Shown here in pieces: positions 8,187 to 14,913 of a stretch of DNA of 14,913 bases (position 1 is its first letter; each line of letters starts with the position of its first letter). Source of the stretch: Planctomycetaceae bacterium UBA6894 (GTDB lineage: Bacteria > Planctomycetota > Planctomycetia > Gemmatales > Gemmataceae). The translations under genes were made by a program, and so were the position numbers. The notes under the pieces are model-generated. The model had not been told where the DNA came from. It did no database searches and saw nothing but the letters and a program-made list of their open reading frames with translations. Location of the stretch: positions 399 to 15,311 of the forward strand of contig DKBS01000201.1 in assembly GCA_002451275.1 (NCBI GenBank). The letters are read 5' to 3'.

Positions 8187-8291
8187 GGGAAGATTTCCTC
8201 ACTGAATGGTGTGGTCGGGGCAGTTTGGGGTCTTTCACCCGGGGTGATGGCCGGAACCTGTTGCCTGATGACTGTTTCTGTCGATCCTTCC

Positions 8292-8325
8292 AATCCGGTT
8301 GGCCGGGGGCAACCGCATCCGGATT
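8292..8325. repeat. Nested inverted repeat in the dabB2-sbtA spacer
   Basis: AATCCGG (8292-8298) pairs with CCGGATT (8319-8325). Inside it, CGGTTG (8296-8301) pairs with CAACCG (8310-8315) around an eight-base loop. The two pairings overlap at 8296-8298, so they compete or form a bulged hairpin. No T tract follows on either strand, which argues against an intrinsic terminator. An RNA structure or a protein-binding site are both possible. Confidence 0.5.
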
Positions 8326-8359
8326 ACAAGGCGGAAAGGATTTGGATAATTGACAGTTT

Positions 8360-8380
8360 CTTCAGGTTCTCCGGCTGAAG
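8360..8380. repeat. CTTCAG inverted repeat, nine-base loop
   Basis: CTTCAG (8360-8365) and CTGAAG (8375-8380) form a six-pair stem. It is in the dabB2-sbtA spacer. No T tract follows in the transcribed direction. Confidence 0.45.
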
Positions 8381-8406
8381 GTTGCGACATCGACAGGATT
8401 CTCCCT

Positions 8407-8419
8407 TGTTTTGAAAACA
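8407..8419. repeat. TGTTTT-G-AAAACA palindrome just after dabB2
   Basis: A near-perfect 13-base palindrome lies about 20 nt past the dabB2 stop, in AT-rich contrast to its surroundings. A one-base centre is a poor RNA loop, so a DNA-binding site is a more natural reading than a terminator. No regulator can be assigned. Confidence 0.4.
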
Positions 8420-8438
8420 GGTTCTTTCCGGGCAGGGG

Positions 8439-10550
8439 TCATGGTTGCCACCAGGTCGCGAAAGGCAGGATGGCACCGATGCACATGAAGGCCACGATGG
8501 AAAGCCATTCCATCAGCCCCAAATCCGGGATGGGCCCTTCCAGAACCGGTCCTGAGGGTTCGCCCCACAAGGTTCCGAGCAGGGTCCTGGTCCACCCGAT
8601 GGTGAGCAGGGCCAGAATCACCGTTTGGGCAAGGGCTAAAAGAAAACCGTGGTGCATGAACACCTCGACCGACCAGTCGGATGTGTGGAAGATGATCCAT
8701 GGGGGCACGCCGGTGAAGGCTGCGCCGACCATCAACCAGCCCGCTTCCAGACGGGGTACATCGACTCCCACTCCCTCCAGCCCCTCCCAAACGCATTTTC
8801 CAACCCGCGCCTTGATAGTGCCCATCAGCACGGTGGCGGCGAGTGTGACCGGAAGCATGGTGGCGACCAACTCCCAGCCAATCTGAGGCCGGTGGGCGGC
8901 AGCCGCCAAGCCCACGCCGGTCCATGCCTGGATGGTGGCGACAAGCGAATCGGGCAACCGTTTTCCGCCCAGGGCGGCCAAGGCCCCAACAGCGGCTATC
9001 GCCAGCCCGCCAAACATCAGGATTTGACCGGGCAGGCCTTCCCCGTTCCCAACCTGCGAGGCGCAAGCGAGCGCGATGGTGGAGGAAAAGGTCGCCAAAC
9101 CGGTGCGGAACGTTGAGGAGATCTGTTCGGCTCCGAGCCAGTACACCAGATAAAACCAGCAGGGTGTGAGCACCAGCACCAAGGCCAGCGGGGTGATATC
9201 CGACCCAGGATCGCCGGCCTGACACAGCCAGGCGGAAACGGGGACCAGGGGTGTGAACAGGCTGATGGCGATGCTCTTGCCGCGGGCGGCAATCCACGCG
9301 GCGGAAGCCCCGAGAGCCCGTTGGAAGCCGCATAGGGCACCCGTGAAGATGCCGGCGCTCGCCAGCCCTTCGAGAAATCGGTCCAATCGGCGCATGGCAG
9401 GGCTTGGTTTGACCGGGGGCAATTCACGCCTGCGGCGGACATATTCCTTGAAGAGCGCCGGCGCCCTGAGCATCTGGTACCAACGGAGGGCGGCATTTCC
9501 CAGCAGCATCCAACCCGCCAGGGGTATCCAGCCGGCGGAGGCCAGCAGGATGACCAGTCCGAGGCTGGCGGAGGTGGAGTTTGCCAAGGCTCCCTTGGCA
9601 TCGGCCCTGTTGCGGGCCCGGGCCAAGCCTGTCAGCAAAGTGATGGTTCCGGACAGGGCCAAAGCCCATTTGGACGGTCCGTTTTCCAACCAGATGTCCT
9701 TTGTCCTCAGGATCAGATAGGCGCCGGCGTGCACCGACATGCCGCCGTAGAACAGCGCGCTGGACGGGGTGGGGCCTTCCATCGCCCGGGGCAACCAGGC
9801 CATGAGGGGCCATTGCGCCGATTTTCCGACCGCCGCCACCAACAGGAGAAGGCCCAGGACCTGCCGGGTGGTCCACGGGAGGGAAGCGGCGTCCTCGAGG
9901 GTGGCGGTTCCCGCGTGGACCATCAACCAGGCGACCGCCAGGAGAAGGCCGGAATCAGCCACACGGTAGTAGCAAAAGACCGTGCGCGCTGCAGCCTTGG
10001 GTCCAGGACGGGCGTGGTAGAAGCCGACGAGCAGGACCGAGGTGAAGCCGATGGTTTCCCACCACCACGCCGAGAAGGCGAGATTGCCTGAAAGCATCAG
10101 CCCCAGCATGGAGCCGGCGAACAGGTTGCCCACCATGAAAAAACGGGTGAAGCCGGGTTCACGGTGGAGGTAAGTGCTGGCAAACCGCATGGTTCCCAGG
10201 GCCATCAACGAGGCCAAAAGGCTGGAAGCCGCGGACAGGGGATCGTAAAGCCAGACGCCGGACGGGTGCTGGCCGGCCTCCTCCGGATGGGCGACACCAG
10301 GCAGCAGGGTCGCGTGGATGGTGGGGCGGCCTTCGGCCAGCCAGAGGGACATCAACACCGCCAGCGCCAGGCAGGAGAGCCCGAGGCCGAACTGGGCTAG
10401 CCCGGCGACCCGGCGCTCCCATCGTTCCGATGAACGGCCAAGGGAAAGGCAGATCGCCAGGACCATGGCCACCAGGAGCGGCGAACCGACAGCCAAATCG
10501 AGCAGCAAGCGAGCGGCAGTTTCCATAGCCGGTCCCAGGGAAAGGTTCAT
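8439..10550 (-). CDS. dabB: DabB-type NuoL-like membrane subunit of DIC transporter, copy 2
   Basis: This 703-residue paralogue of the other DabB shares its architecture along the full length. Key sites are WWWETIGFTSVLLVGFYH (Glu165), GKSAQWPLMAWLPRAMEGPT (Lys243), SALFYGGMSVHAGAYL (Tyr268 where NuoL has His; His274 six residues on), ADAKGALANSTSASLG and QMLRAPAL. The C-terminal part carries GVPPWIIFHTSDW and the extra hydrophobic segments also seen in copy 1. Between about residues 355 and 600 the two copies differ most, notably in the basic stretch after QMLRAPAL (RRRRELPP here). Expected role: cation-driven partner of DabA2 in the inner membrane. The start at 10550 overlaps the dabA2 stop as ATGA; the frame is open further upstream, but that part is only the antisense-free shadow of the dabA2 end. 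The internal ATG at 10526 is a less likely start. Confidence 0.9.
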   Translation of the reverse strand: MNLSLGPAMETAARLLLDLAVGSPLLVAMVLAICLSLGRSSERWERRVAGLAQFGLGLSCLALAVLMSLWLAEGRPTIHATLLPGVAHPEEAGQHPSGVWLYDPLSAASSLLASLMALGTMRFASTYLHREPGFTRFFMVGNLFAGSMLGLMLSGNLAFSAWWWETIGFTSVLLVGFYHARPGPKAAARTVFCYYRVADSGLLLAVAWLMVHAGTATLEDAASLPWTTRQVLGLLLLVAAVGKSAQWPLMAWLPRAMEGPTPSSALFYGGMSVHAGAYLILRTKDIWLENGPSKWALALSGTITLLTGLARARNRADAKGALANSTSASLGLVILLASAGWIPLAGWMLLGNAALRWYQMLRAPALFKEYVRRRRELPPVKPSPAMRRLDRFLEGLASAGIFTGALCGFQRALGASAAWIAARGKSIAISLFTPLVPVSAWLCQAGDPGSDITPLALVLVLTPCWFYLVYWLGAEQISSTFRTGLATFSSTIALACASQVGNGEGLPGQILMFGGLAIAAVGALAALGGKRLPDSLVATIQAWTGVGLAAAAHRPQIGWELVATMLPVTLAATVLMGTIKARVGKCVWEGLEGVGVDVPRLEAGWLMVGAAFTGVPPWIIFHTSDWSVEVFMHHGFLLALAQTVILALLTIGWTRTLLGTLWGEPSGPVLEGPIPDLGLMEWLSIVAFMCIGAILPFATWWQP

Positions 10551-13462
10551 GCTGGCAGGGCCTGGGAACCCGCCATGGCGGGATCGATCCATGCGATGGG
10601 CAAGTTGATGGCCTGGCCCGCGAACCAGGATTTCGCATCGGGGATGCGCGGGGTGCTTTCCCCGGCGCGGTGATGGATCCCGGTGGCTGTCAGGTCGGGC
10701 TCGATGAGCCACTGGCGGGTGGAGTGGGGATCGAGCACGGCCATGGAGCACCACTGGTTGGCAAGCTTTTGACGCAGGTCCGGGTTGGATTGCAGGGCGG
10801 CGCGGACGCGCTCACTAGGCGCCTCCACTACATAGAGCAGCCGGAGGGGTGTGTGGAGTTCGACCATCTGTCGGGGCAGGCCGGTGCGCAGGTCGCCACA
10901 CGAACCCTCCATGACACCGACGAGGCCCACGGGATTGTGGGGGAGCTTGGATCCGGATCCATAACGGATGGGATCGGTGCGGGAAAAATAATATTGCAGA
11001 TTGATCCCGACAACGATGGGGGTGATGGCGCGGAGAATATTGGCCAGGATGGCGCCATCGGCATCCTGCTCAGGATCGTAGGAGACCAGGAAAGAACGGC
11101 GGTCGAGAAATAGGCCGCGGGTGCGCCAGCGCCTGCCGATGATGACCATCGCGTTGGTCATATGGCCGAGTTCGGGCCGGGGTTGGTCCGGATCGACCGA
11201 ACGTTCACGGACATGACGGAACGCGGAGCGGCCATCCGGCCGAGCGGGGGCGGAACGGAACCTGCGGCAACGCTCGACGGCGTCTTCCTCAGAGGCCTGC
11301 CGCAACCAGGCAACGGCCCGGTGCAGTTGGTCCTGATGGGACGTTGGCACGAGGTGGGTATCGAGCAACTGGACGGAACCGGCGCAGGTGTCGTGGCGAC
11401 CACCCACAAACCAGGTGTCCTCCGGAATCATGATGCCCATTTTGGTCAGCGCCGCGCGGACCTCGGGCCGGTTGGCCAGGGTGGCGAAGAGCCGGGCGTT
11501 GTTGTGGCCCTCATGGCCGCGGCACGCCCCGCAATCGTAGGCGGATTTGTGCGGGTTGTTGGCACTGTGCGAGCCGTGGCCCAGGACCACCACCAGCGGG
11601 GCGAATTGGCCGGTGAGGCCGATGGTTTTCAGGAGGCCACCCACCCGGCTCGCCTGGTCAGCCAGGGGGAACGCCAGAACCCCGGCATCATCGACGGATT
11701 CGGGCAGGTCCAGGCTGATCGCGTTGGTTCCGGTGCTGCCCAGACGCTGGAAAAATTCGCGCCAACGGGGGAAAAACAAACCGAGGACCATCAGGGGGAA
11801 GGCGGCCACGGCGGCCAGTGTACCCACCAAGGCACCCAAGGTTTTGTTGCGCAGGGACAGTTCGGCGTTCCGTGCGACACGGGAGAAAGAGGCGGTGCGC
11901 TGGAGGCTGGTGGCCGATTTCACGGAGGTGGGCTTTTCCCGGACCGTGTAGGCGGGTGCCACCCCCAGCGGGCAGAGTATGCGGGGAAAGGGACTGCTCA
12001 AATCCTTGTAGGCGACGGGCAGTTGGTAAAAACCCGGCGCGCCCCAGGTGCGGATGAGCGGGTGGATGTTCTCCAGGGCGCGGCGGAAGGATTCCTCGCG
12101 ATCATCCAGGCAGGCCATCACCTCGAGGACGGGGCGGGTGTCTGGCGGGGGAACCGGTGGCTTTTCGGACAGGGCCCGGAGGACTTGGCCACGCAGGTTG
12201 TTTTCGAGGGCCTCCTGCCAAAGTGCCAGTCGTTGCCAGAACCCAAAGGAGGTCGTCGCGGTGACCAGAGCCGCCTTCTGGTCGCCGGAAAGCATTGCCA
12301 GTTCACCGGGACGGACATTCAGGTCGAGGAGGGCGAGGCACAGGTTCCATGGATCGCGTTCTAGGGCGGGCGAGGATTCCTGGGGCTTCACCTTGTCCAG
12401 CAAAGCTTCGACCAGGGCAGCAGGAGACCGGCAATCTTTCGCGCGGCCCATCCCCAACTGCAGAGCCGCGTCGAGGGCCAAATGGAATTCGACCATCAAC
12501 TGGGCCGCCACAAAGTCGATCAGGCGGACCGGGGTGTCGAGCCTGGGCCGGTCTTCCGGGTTGCGTTCCAGACGATGGAACATGGCTGCCCAGCCCGGGT
12601 GACGGAGCACGGTCACCTGGATCGCTTCCTCCATGCTGGCGGGGTCGCTGGAGGGAAACCCGAGCAGTTCGAGAATGGCCTCGCCCGAGGACTGCCGTTT
12701 CCCGAGGCGCTCCAGCGCGTCGGCGCGGATGGCCGGGCCGAAGGGGGCGACAATTCCACCCTGCGCGACCCGTTCGAGGAAGAAGGGCCAGAAGCGCTGG
12801 GTCGCGGGCTCGTGGTGGCCGGCCATGCCCCGGTCCAGGTAACGGGAGCAGTATTCCACCAGGAAGGAGCGGGTGGAGGCGACGAGGGGGAACCCGGCTA
12901 CCAGCCGGATCAAGTCGCCGGGGGTGTTGGTCCAGGAGATGTTGGCGGACCGGGTTTGCCAAGGCAAATCAAGCACCTGCTTCCAGATTTCAAGGGCCCT
13001 GGGGCCGGCGGGATGCTGGTTCCGCAACCACCAGGCGCGGCTGGCCGGCGCGATGCGGGGCTCGTCCCGGAACAGGAGCGCCCTTTCGAGCGCCTGGGTG
13101 GTGATGCCCGGGAGGAGTTGGTCCCGGTTGGCGGGCCGCCCCAGGCGTGTCCGGGCCTCGGCGAGGTCGGTTTCGGTGATTTCGCCGCGATGGTGCAGGT
13201 CCTGGAACTCGGGCTCGGTCAGATAGCCGTTGGCGCCATACAACCCTGAAGCAGCGCGCATGGCATCGTGAAAGGGCGTTCCCTCGAACACCTGGAGCGT
13301 GTTCTGGGCGACAAAGGTCTCAAGGGGAGCCTGGTCGATCAGCAGGCCGGCGGCTTTCCGCACCATCGACTCCACCAACACAGCCTCCCCGGCCGGATCC
13401 CCCTGAAAACCGTTATCCCGGCGCGGCCCCGCGGTTTCAGGAAATTCCTGCATGAGTCCCAT
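10547..13462 (-). CDS. dabA: DabA, carbonic-anhydrase-like subunit of DIC transporter (DUF2309), copy 2
   Basis: This 971-residue DabA/MpsB-family protein is paralogous to copy 1 along its whole length. Zinc-site residues are Cys451 and Asp453 in VMACLDDREESFRR, His629 in VVVLGHGSH, and Cys644 in SAYDCGACRGHEG, again with a 15-residue His-to-Cys gap. Family blocks include FVAQNTLQVFEGTPF (50-64), RHPGWAAMFHRLER (287-300), VRLIDFVAA (312-320), FVGGRHDTC and the C-terminal SKLPHNPVGLVGVMEG. A hydrophobic stretch lies at about 542-564. Start choice: a GTG at 13474 would add four residues, but ATG at 13462 has AGGTGG exactly eight bases upstream (13471-13476), so it is preferred; ATG 13453 is also possible. 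The end overlaps dabB2 by ATGA. It is the first intact gene of the DIC island, 231 nt after the response regulator frame. Expected action: hydration of CO2 to bicarbonate in the cytoplasm when energised by DabB2. Confidence 0.93.
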   Translation of the reverse strand: MGLMQEFPETAGPRRDNGFQGDPAGEAVLVESMVRKAAGLLIDQAPLETFVAQNTLQVFEGTPFHDAMRAASGLYGANGYLTEPEFQDLHHRGEITETDLAEARTRLGRPANRDQLLPGITTQALERALLFRDEPRIAPASRAWWLRNQHPAGPRALEIWKQVLDLPWQTRSANISWTNTPGDLIRLVAGFPLVASTRSFLVEYCSRYLDRGMAGHHEPATQRFWPFFLERVAQGGIVAPFGPAIRADALERLGKRQSSGEAILELLGFPSSDPASMEEAIQVTVLRHPGWAAMFHRLERNPEDRPRLDTPVRLIDFVAAQLMVEFHLALDAALQLGMGRAKDCRSPAALVEALLDKVKPQESSPALERDPWNLCLALLDLNVRPGELAMLSGDQKAALVTATTSFGFWQRLALWQEALENNLRGQVLRALSEKPPVPPPDTRPVLEVMACLDDREESFRRALENIHPLIRTWGAPGFYQLPVAYKDLSSPFPRILCPLGVAPAYTVREKPTSVKSATSLQRTASFSRVARNAELSLRNKTLGALVGTLAAVAAFPLMVLGLFFPRWREFFQRLGSTGTNAISLDLPESVDDAGVLAFPLADQASRVGGLLKTIGLTGQFAPLVVVLGHGSHSANNPHKSAYDCGACRGHEGHNNARLFATLANRPEVRAALTKMGIMIPEDTWFVGGRHDTCAGSVQLLDTHLVPTSHQDQLHRAVAWLRQASEEDAVERCRRFRSAPARPDGRSAFRHVRERSVDPDQPRPELGHMTNAMVIIGRRWRTRGLFLDRRSFLVSYDPEQDADGAILANILRAITPIVVGINLQYYFSRTDPIRYGSGSKLPHNPVGLVGVMEGSCGDLRTGLPRQMVELHTPLRLLYVVEAPSERVRAALQSNPDLRQKLANQWCSMAVLDPHSTRQWLIEPDLTATGIHHRAGESTPRIPDAKSWFAGQAINLPIAWIDPAMAGSQALPA

Positions 13463-13470
13463 GGGAAAAT

Positions 13471-13476
13471 CCACCT
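13471..13476 (-). promoter_or_regulatory. Ribosome binding site AGGTGG deciding the dabA2 start
   Basis: AGGTGG on the minus strand is eight bases before ATG 13462, ideal spacing. It would overlap the alternative GTG start at 13474, which it therefore argues against. Confidence 0.65.
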
Positions 13477-13505
13477 AAACGAGTGTTAAAAATCGCCACG
13501 ACCGA

Positions 13506-13535
13506 ATTCTGCCCACGGGCCATACCCGGAGGCAA
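13506..13535 (-). promoter_or_regulatory. Candidate weak sigma-70-like promoter upstream of dabA2
   Basis: On the minus strand, TTGCCT (13530-13535) and CAGAAT (13506-13511) are separated by 18 bases, each matching four of six consensus positions. Such matches arise often by chance. A direct repeat of TTACA on the plus strand (13547-13551 and 13573-13577, 26 nt apart) lies just upstream and could hold a regulator. The rest of the 231-nt spacer (13463-13693) shows no gene. Confidence 0.2.
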
Positions 13536-13626
13536 TCGCCCCATGGTTACAACGGAGCAATACTGTCGTGAATTACACGGCCGTCAGGTTCGGGGCCCGG
13601 GCAGATTGCAGGCAATTCAGGTTGGT

Positions 13627-13655
13627 GGCGGCTGGTCCCCGGGCACGGAGCCGCC
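13627..13655. repeat. Inverted repeat just after the response regulator stop
   Basis: GGCGGCT (13627-13633) pairs with AGCCGCC (13649-13655) across a 15-base loop, about 40 nt past the regulator stop. There is no T tract after it on the minus strand, so it is at best a weak or factor-dependent termination signal. Confidence 0.3.
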
Positions 13656-13693
13656 TTGCCCAGCCGGGATATCGAGGCGTGTTTCGGGACGGA

Positions 13694-14365
13694 TCAAACG
13701 GCCTTCAGGGTGTATCCGCGGCCGCGCACGGTCTGGATCAATCCCTCGGCGCCAGCCTGGGCGAGCTTGTTGCGAAGGCGGTTGACATGGACCTCGATGA
13801 TGTTGGTCACGCTTTCCCACTCCCCTTCCCACAGGTGCTCGCAGAGCATCTTGCGGGTGACCACGCTGCCGGCGTTGCGCATCAGGATCTCCAGGAGGCT
13901 GAAGCCGGTGGGGGTGAGGTCTATGTGGTTGCCCGAGCAGGTGACCCGCCGGTTGGTCAGGTCGAGATGGATTTTTCCAGCCGTCAGGGAGGGGGCTGGA
14001 CGGTTGGAGGCGCGCCGGCGCACGGCCTCCAGGCGGGCCAGCAACTCATGGAAAGCGAACGGCTTCACCAGGTAATCATCCGCACCGTCACGCAGGCCGG
14101 CCACGCGCTCCTCCACGGCACCGAGGGCGGTGAGGATGACAACCGGGGTGCGGATGCCCCGGGCCCTGACCTGGCGCAGGATATCGAGGCCGGCGACCTC
14201 GGGCAGCATCAGGTCGAGGATGACGCAATCGTGTCGCTGGGTCAGGAATTCCTCCATTCCGGATTGCCCATTTTTTGTCCACGTGCAGGAGTGGCCGAAA
14301 TCCGACAGTCCGCGGCTCACAGCCTTGCCGATGAGGGAATCATCCTCAATGAGCAGGACCCGCAT
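13694..14365 (-). other. OmpR/PhoB-family response regulator portion (possible independent gene from ATG 14365)
   Basis: Counting from ATG 14365 this is 223 residues, the normal length for the family. The receiver domain (about 1-115) has the acidic pocket Glu7-Asp8-Asp9 in RVLLIEDDS, phospho-acceptor Asp51 in CVILDLMLP, Thr79 in VVILTAL and Lys101 in YLVKPF, so it should be phosphorylatable. The DNA-binding winged helix (about 125-223) ends in the usual TVRGRGYTLKAV. The closest style is the QseB/CusR/PhoP-like group. No histidine kinase is in the window. Its position just upstream of dabA2 suggests it may control the DIC genes, which is inference from context. A strong ribosome site before ATG 14365 is lacking (only GTCGGAAAAA some 12-20 bases away). 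Confidence 0.88.
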
Positions 14366-14913
14366 GGCGGAGGGTTTTTCCGACCCTGAACCAGGACCGG
14401 CCAAGTTTGGGCGGTGGGTGGCCGCGTGAGGGGGCGGATCACCGGATGCCGGAGGTGAAATGGCGGAACGGTAGCCTTTTACCAGGCGCCGTTTGCCGCT
14501 GTCGAAAGCCTCGCGCCAAATGGCAAGCCTGCGCCAGGGGCCAAAGGCCAAGGTGGCCCGGGTCAGTGCCACCCGCGCCTCGGGTGTGGTGAGGGCGGGG
14601 AGGATCTGCCCTGAAAAACCGAGGTCCATCAGGGCCAGGCACAATTCCCAGGGCTCGCGCTGAAGCTCGGGGGTTTTTTCAACTGGTCTGAGCCCCTGGC
14701 GCAGGACGCGCACAAGGCTTCTGGGGGAACCCACCTCGCTCCTGGTCACCAAGCCTGACTGGATGACGCCATCACGCGCGATGTGGTATTCGAGGAGAAG
14801 CAATGCGGCCAGGAAATCAACCAGACGGACCGAGCGTTTTCCCTTTTCCGGCGAAACTGTCTCCATTTGGTGGAAGCGCGCCGACCAACCGGGATGCTCG
14901 AAGAGGGTGAGAA
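13694..14913 (-). CDS. Open frame joining a DabA-like region to an OmpR-type response regulator (5' end outside window)
   Basis: The frame is open from the window edge to the stop at 13694 (about 406 codons). Order: a DabA-like region (to about 14456), a Pro/Gly/Ser-rich linker of about 30 residues (14366-14455), then a complete receiver and winged-helix regulator. The DabA-like part ends about 20 residues before where both intact DabA copies have their Cys-x-Asp zinc motif, so the catalytic half is absent. No DabA C-terminal half appears after the regulator either. For one fused protein: no stop codon or frameshift, well-kept DabA residues, and no good ribosome site before the internal ATG 14365. 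For two genes: the regulator part begins exactly where a free-standing OmpR protein would. If the missing N-terminus is normal, the fusion would be about 680-700 residues. It could be a DIC-linked transcription factor or a recent deletion product; I cannot tell from sequence alone. Confidence 0.7.
   Translation of the reverse strand, partial: LTLFEHPGWSARFHQMETVSPEKGKRSVRLVDFLAALLLLEYHIARDGVIQSGLVTRSEVGSPRSLVRVLRQGLRPVEKTPELQREPWELCLALMDLGFSGQILPALTTPEARVALTRATLAFGPWRRLAIWREAFDSGKRRLVKGYRSAISPPASGDPPPHAATHRPNLAGPGSGSEKPSAMRVLLIEDDSLIGKAVSRGLSDFGHSCTWTKNGQSGMEEFLTQRHDCVILDLMLPEVAGLDILRQVRARGIRTPVVILTALGAVEERVAGLRDGADDYLVKPFAFHELLARLEAVRRRASNRPAPSLTAGKIHLDLTNRRVTCSGNHIDLTPTGFSLLEILMRNAGSVVTRKMLCEHLWEGEWESVTNIIEVHVNRLRNKLAQAGAEGLIQTVRGRGYTLKAV
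14456..14913 (-). other. Third DabA-like region, lacking the catalytic half
   Basis: About 150 residues align without gaps of note to residues 283-431 of DabA2 and the matching part of DabA1. Shared blocks are HPGWSARFHQ (HPGWAAMFHR in DabA2), VRLVDFLAALLLLEYHIARD (VRLIDF.. and VE.H.A.D in the others), REPWELCLALMDL (RDPWNLCLALLDL) and WRRLAIWREA (WQRLALWQEA). It resembles DabA2 slightly more than DabA1. The first 15 codons in the window precede the ATG at 14866 and already match DabA, so that ATG is internal and the real start lies beyond 14913. The zinc-site Cys/Asp/His/Cys residues are not present. Confidence 0.85.

Larger units (their letters stand above)
8187..8438 (-). other. Repeat-rich spacer between dabB2 and the sbtA-like gene
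   Basis: This 252-nt gap is the only sizeable break inside the DIC island. It contains at least three inverted repeats (listed separately) and the GAGGAA ribosome site of the sbtA-like gene at 8195-8200. No convincing sigma-70 promoter pair and no stem followed by a T tract were found, so whether transcription restarts here is open. No short ORF with credible coding features was found. Confidence 0.5.

Noticed and set aside
8360..8380. Intrinsic terminator between dabB2 and sbtA
   Set aside because: The hairpin exists but no T tract follows in the transcribed direction. It is kept only as an inverted repeat.
11162..12364. Long plus-strand open frame (400 codons) opposite dabA2
   Set aside because: It lies wholly antisense to a well-supported dabA with zinc-site motifs. 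The translation is Gly/Gln/Ala-rich with no recognisable domain, as expected from the GC-rich complement of a real gene.
13477..13693. A C-terminal dabA remnant after the regulator, as if the regulator gene had inserted into a dabA
   Set aside because: No DabA zinc-site or C-terminal motif is visible in this spacer in any frame, so simple insertion is not supported.
13694..14866. A 390-residue protein starting at ATG 14866
   Set aside because: The 15 codons upstream of this ATG to the window edge are in frame and match DabA (LTLFEHPGWSARFHQ), so this Met is internal and not the true start.

Overview
The window is a GC-rich bacterial segment in which every supported gene lies on the minus strand, so the biological order runs from high to low coordinates. 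A secreted type I sulfatase sits next to a Tat-exported sugar phosphate isomerase/epimerase, and the DabA/DabB proteins are unusually long. This suggests a heterotroph-like member of the Planctomycetota/Verrucomicrobiota group, probably Verrucomicrobiota. That is inference from gene style; there is no rRNA or marker gene here. No rubisco or carboxysome gene is visible.

The core (about 1302-13462) is a dissolved inorganic carbon (DIC) uptake island. In transcription order it holds dabA2-dabB2 (ATGA overlap), a 252-nt spacer rich in inverted repeats, an sbtA-like bicarbonate transporter with an extra exported N-terminal domain, then dabA1-dabB1 (ATGA overlap) 25 nt further on. Each DabA keeps the Cys/Asp/His/Cys zinc-site pattern of the carbonic-anhydrase-like DAC subunit. 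Each DabB keeps the NuoL-like TM5 Glu and TM7 Lys, but has Tyr where NuoL has its conserved His, and is roughly 150-200 residues longer than typical DabB. The island would convert imported CO2 to bicarbonate using a cation gradient (two DabAB pairs) and import bicarbonate with Na+ (SbtA-like).

Upstream of dabA2 (13694-14913) is the most unusual object: an open frame that starts beyond the window edge. It encodes about 150 residues of a third DabA-like protein, stops resembling DabA just before the catalytic Cys-x-Asp motif, passes through a Pro/Gly/Ser-rich linker, and continues without a stop into a complete OmpR/PhoB-type response regulator. It is either a DabA-response regulator fusion (a possible carbon-responsive transcription factor) or the relic of a third dabA abutting a regulator gene. 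A 231-nt spacer then leads to dabA2.

Downstream of dabB1, after a weak terminator-like hairpin, come the Tat-exported TIM-barrel isomerase/epimerase and, overlapping by ATGA, the 5' end of a sulfatase gene cut by the lower window edge. They look like a separate carbohydrate-related pair. I saw no tRNA, rRNA, CRISPR array, insertion sequence or plus-strand gene.
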